Of a stretch of 6,488 nucleotides of DNA, positions 5,410 to 6,488 are shown piece after piece. Position numbers and translations under genes: made by a program. The stretch's first letter is position 1, and the number at the start of each line of letters is the position of its first letter. The notes under the pieces were generated by a model. The model was not told the origin of the DNA. It did no database searches and worked only from the letters and a program-made list of their open reading frames with translations. The DNA comes from Paramuribaculum sp. (lineage in GTDB: Bacteria; Bacteroidota; Bacteroidia; Bacteroidales; Muribaculaceae), in NCBI GenBank assembly GCA_029062075.1, contig JAIDQW010000522.1, positions 1 to 6,488 on the forward strand, read 5' to 3'.

Positions 5410-6165
5410 ATGCTCAAACAGCCGGAACGACTCTACGGACTCATTGGTTTCCCTTTAGGACATTCTTTTTCTCCGGATTTTTTCAACAAAAAGTTTGAAT
5501 CGGAGGGTATAGATGCCAGGTATATGAATTTTGAAATTGAGGATATCGGAGAGTTGATGGAAGTTGTAGCTCAATATCCGAACCTGAGAGGATTGAATGT
5601 TACCATCCCTTACAAGGAGCAAGTGATTCCTTACATGGATGAAATGGATGAGAATGCCGCAAAAATCGGTGCGGTCAATGTTATAAAGTTTTCAGGCAGT
5701 GGGGCCTCCTTGAAATTCAAGGGTTATAATTCTGACGTTATAGGATTCACTGACTCGATTGCACCTCTTCTAAATGAGACACGCAAAAAGGCCCTTATCT
5801 TAGGAACCGGAGGAGCAGCCAAAGCAGTAAACTGTGGTCTTCAAAATCTCGGTGTGAAAACAAAATTTGTGTCACGCACTGAACGTGTTAATGGACTCAC
5901 TTACTCTCAACTCACTCCTGAAATAATAGCTGAGTACAAAGTTATAGTCAATACCACTCCACTTGGAATGTACCCGCATATTGATGAGTGCCCTGATATA
6001 CCCTATCATAGTCTCACTCCCGAGCATCTATGCTACGACTTGCTATATAATCCGGATATCACATTATTTATGCGTAAAGCGGCGGAAAACGGTGCAGAGA
6101 CAAAAAATGGACTTGAAATGCTTCTATTACAAGCATTTGCAGCATGGCAGATTTGGAATGACTGA
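5410..6165 (+). CDS. aroE: Shikimate dehydrogenase (AroE)
   Basis: NADP-dependent reduction of 3-dehydroshikimate to shikimate in aromatic amino-acid and chorismate synthesis; cytoplasmic. The N-terminal substrate domain holds GHSFSP (17-22; shikimate-binding serines) and NVTIPYK (63-69) with catalytic Lys69. GAVNV (87-91) and NSD (107-109) with catalytic Asp109 follow. The Rossmann domain has GTGGAAKA (122-129), SRT (155-157), whose Arg should favour NADP, and NTTPLGM (181-187). The C-terminal NGLEMLLLQA (223-232) closes the active site. Its 251 residues are slightly shorter than the roughly 270 of the E. coli enzyme, which fits Bacteroidota AroE. The start is the ATG at 5410, directly before the conserved YGLIGFPLGHS region; an ATG at 5400 is in another frame. 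A YeiH-type gene begins 23 bases downstream on the same strand with no terminator between, so they may be co-transcribed. Confidence 0.96.
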   Translation: MLKQPERLYGLIGFPLGHSFSPDFFNKKFESEGIDARYMNFEIEDIGELMEVVAQYPNLRGLNVTIPYKEQVIPYMDEMDENAAKIGAVNVIKFSGSGASLKFKGYNSDVIGFTDSIAPLLNETRKKALILGTGGAAKAVNCGLQNLGVKTKFVSRTERVNGLTYSQLTPEIIAEYKVIVNTTPLGMYPHIDECPDIPYHSLTPEHLCYDLLYNPDITLFMRKAAENGAETKNGLEMLLLQAFAAWQIWND

Positions 6166-6188
6166 AATTATATCAAACACATTGTTTT

Positions 6189-6488
6189 ATGAAAGATAAT
6201 TTTACTCAGAAGATGCGTTCTGCTTCTAAAATAGTTTATATTCTTCTGATTGTTCTTTGTCTTTTCCCCTATGACAAGTTGGGACTGAGACAATATGTTA
6301 CTCCCGCAGTTGCACTTTTTATCGGTTTGATTTATGCTTTTGTCTTTGAATGTCCCTATCCGAAATTCAATAAAAAGACATCCAAGTACCTTCTTCAGGT
6401 GTCTGTTGTTGGATTAGGCTTCGGAATGAACTTGACTGAAGCTCTCAAAAGCGGAAGCGAAGGTATGGTGTTTACAATCGTATCTGTG
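6189..6488 (+). CDS. YeiH family (UPF0324, putative sulfate exporter) membrane protein, 3' truncated by window end
   Basis: The first 100 codons of an integral membrane protein open at the window end. It begins MKDNFTQKMRSASK, followed by hydrophobic segments at about 14-28, 36-53 and 66-82, with another beginning near 92. The stretch TPAVALFIGLIYA, then a short charged linker (KFNKKTSKY) and LLQVSVVGLGFGMNL, is typical of the YeiH/PF03601 family, called putative sulfate exporters in annotation; direct transport evidence is limited to a few members. Complete members usually have 300-350 residues and about 10 membrane segments, so roughly two thirds lie outside the window. The start at 6189 follows aroE by 23 bases without a terminator or a promoter box I can see, suggesting joint transcription. 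The family call is fairly sure, the substrate is not. Confidence 0.8.
   Translation, partial: MKDNFTQKMRSASKIVYILLIVLCLFPYDKLGLRQYVTPAVALFIGLIYAFVFECPYPKFNKKTSKYLLQVSVVGLGFGMNLTEALKSGSEGMVFTIVSV

Noticed and set aside
5963..6199. Open frame of 78 residues overlapping the aroE end and the start of the YeiH-type gene
   Set aside because: Out-of-frame shadow; the AroE C-terminus and the YeiH N-terminus are both recognisable in other frames.

Overview
The window looks like ordinary core chromosome from a member of the Bacteroidota, probably the order Bacteroidales; a Muribaculaceae-like gut lineage is my guess. Three things support this. Promoter boxes of the Bacteroidota type (TAnnTTTG at -7, sometimes with TTG near -33) lie ahead of most genes, and Shine-Dalgarno sequences are essentially absent. 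Ribosomal protein bS16 has the long Ala/Lys/Glu-rich tail seen in this phylum. There is a secreted TlpA-type thioredoxin protein and a sugar kinase fused to a RapZ C-terminal domain, both of which I associate with this group. I see no insertion sequence, phage gene, CRISPR array, tRNA or rRNA.

Layout. Bases 1-184 are a leader region with two AT-rich inverted repeats. A YqgE/AlgH (DUF179) gene follows on the + strand and converges on rpsP (- strand), and one hairpin at 840-878 can terminate both. Upstream of rpsP, on the - strand, are a TlpA/DUF4369-like secreted thioredoxin-fold protein with its own promoter, then a two-gene unit of a kinase-RapZ fusion followed 9 bases later by a MurU-like sugar-1-phosphate nucleotidylyltransferase. 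A 109-base divergent promoter region separates this unit from aroE (shikimate dehydrogenase, + strand). aroE is followed 23 bases later by the first 100 codons of a YeiH-type membrane transporter, cut off by the window end.

How the genes fit together. The most connected part is the kinase/nucleotidylyltransferase pair at 3135-5300. It matches the AmgK-MurU logic of peptidoglycan amino-sugar salvage: a kinase makes the sugar 1-phosphate and the transferase makes the UDP-sugar. Here the kinase also carries the domain that in E. coli RapZ senses glucosamine-6-phosphate, which suggests a feedback link between amino-sugar supply and salvage. That link is inference. The other genes are housekeeping (translation, shikimate pathway) or envelope/transport functions with no obvious shared pathway. 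Apart from the fusion, I do not see a clearly undescribed system.
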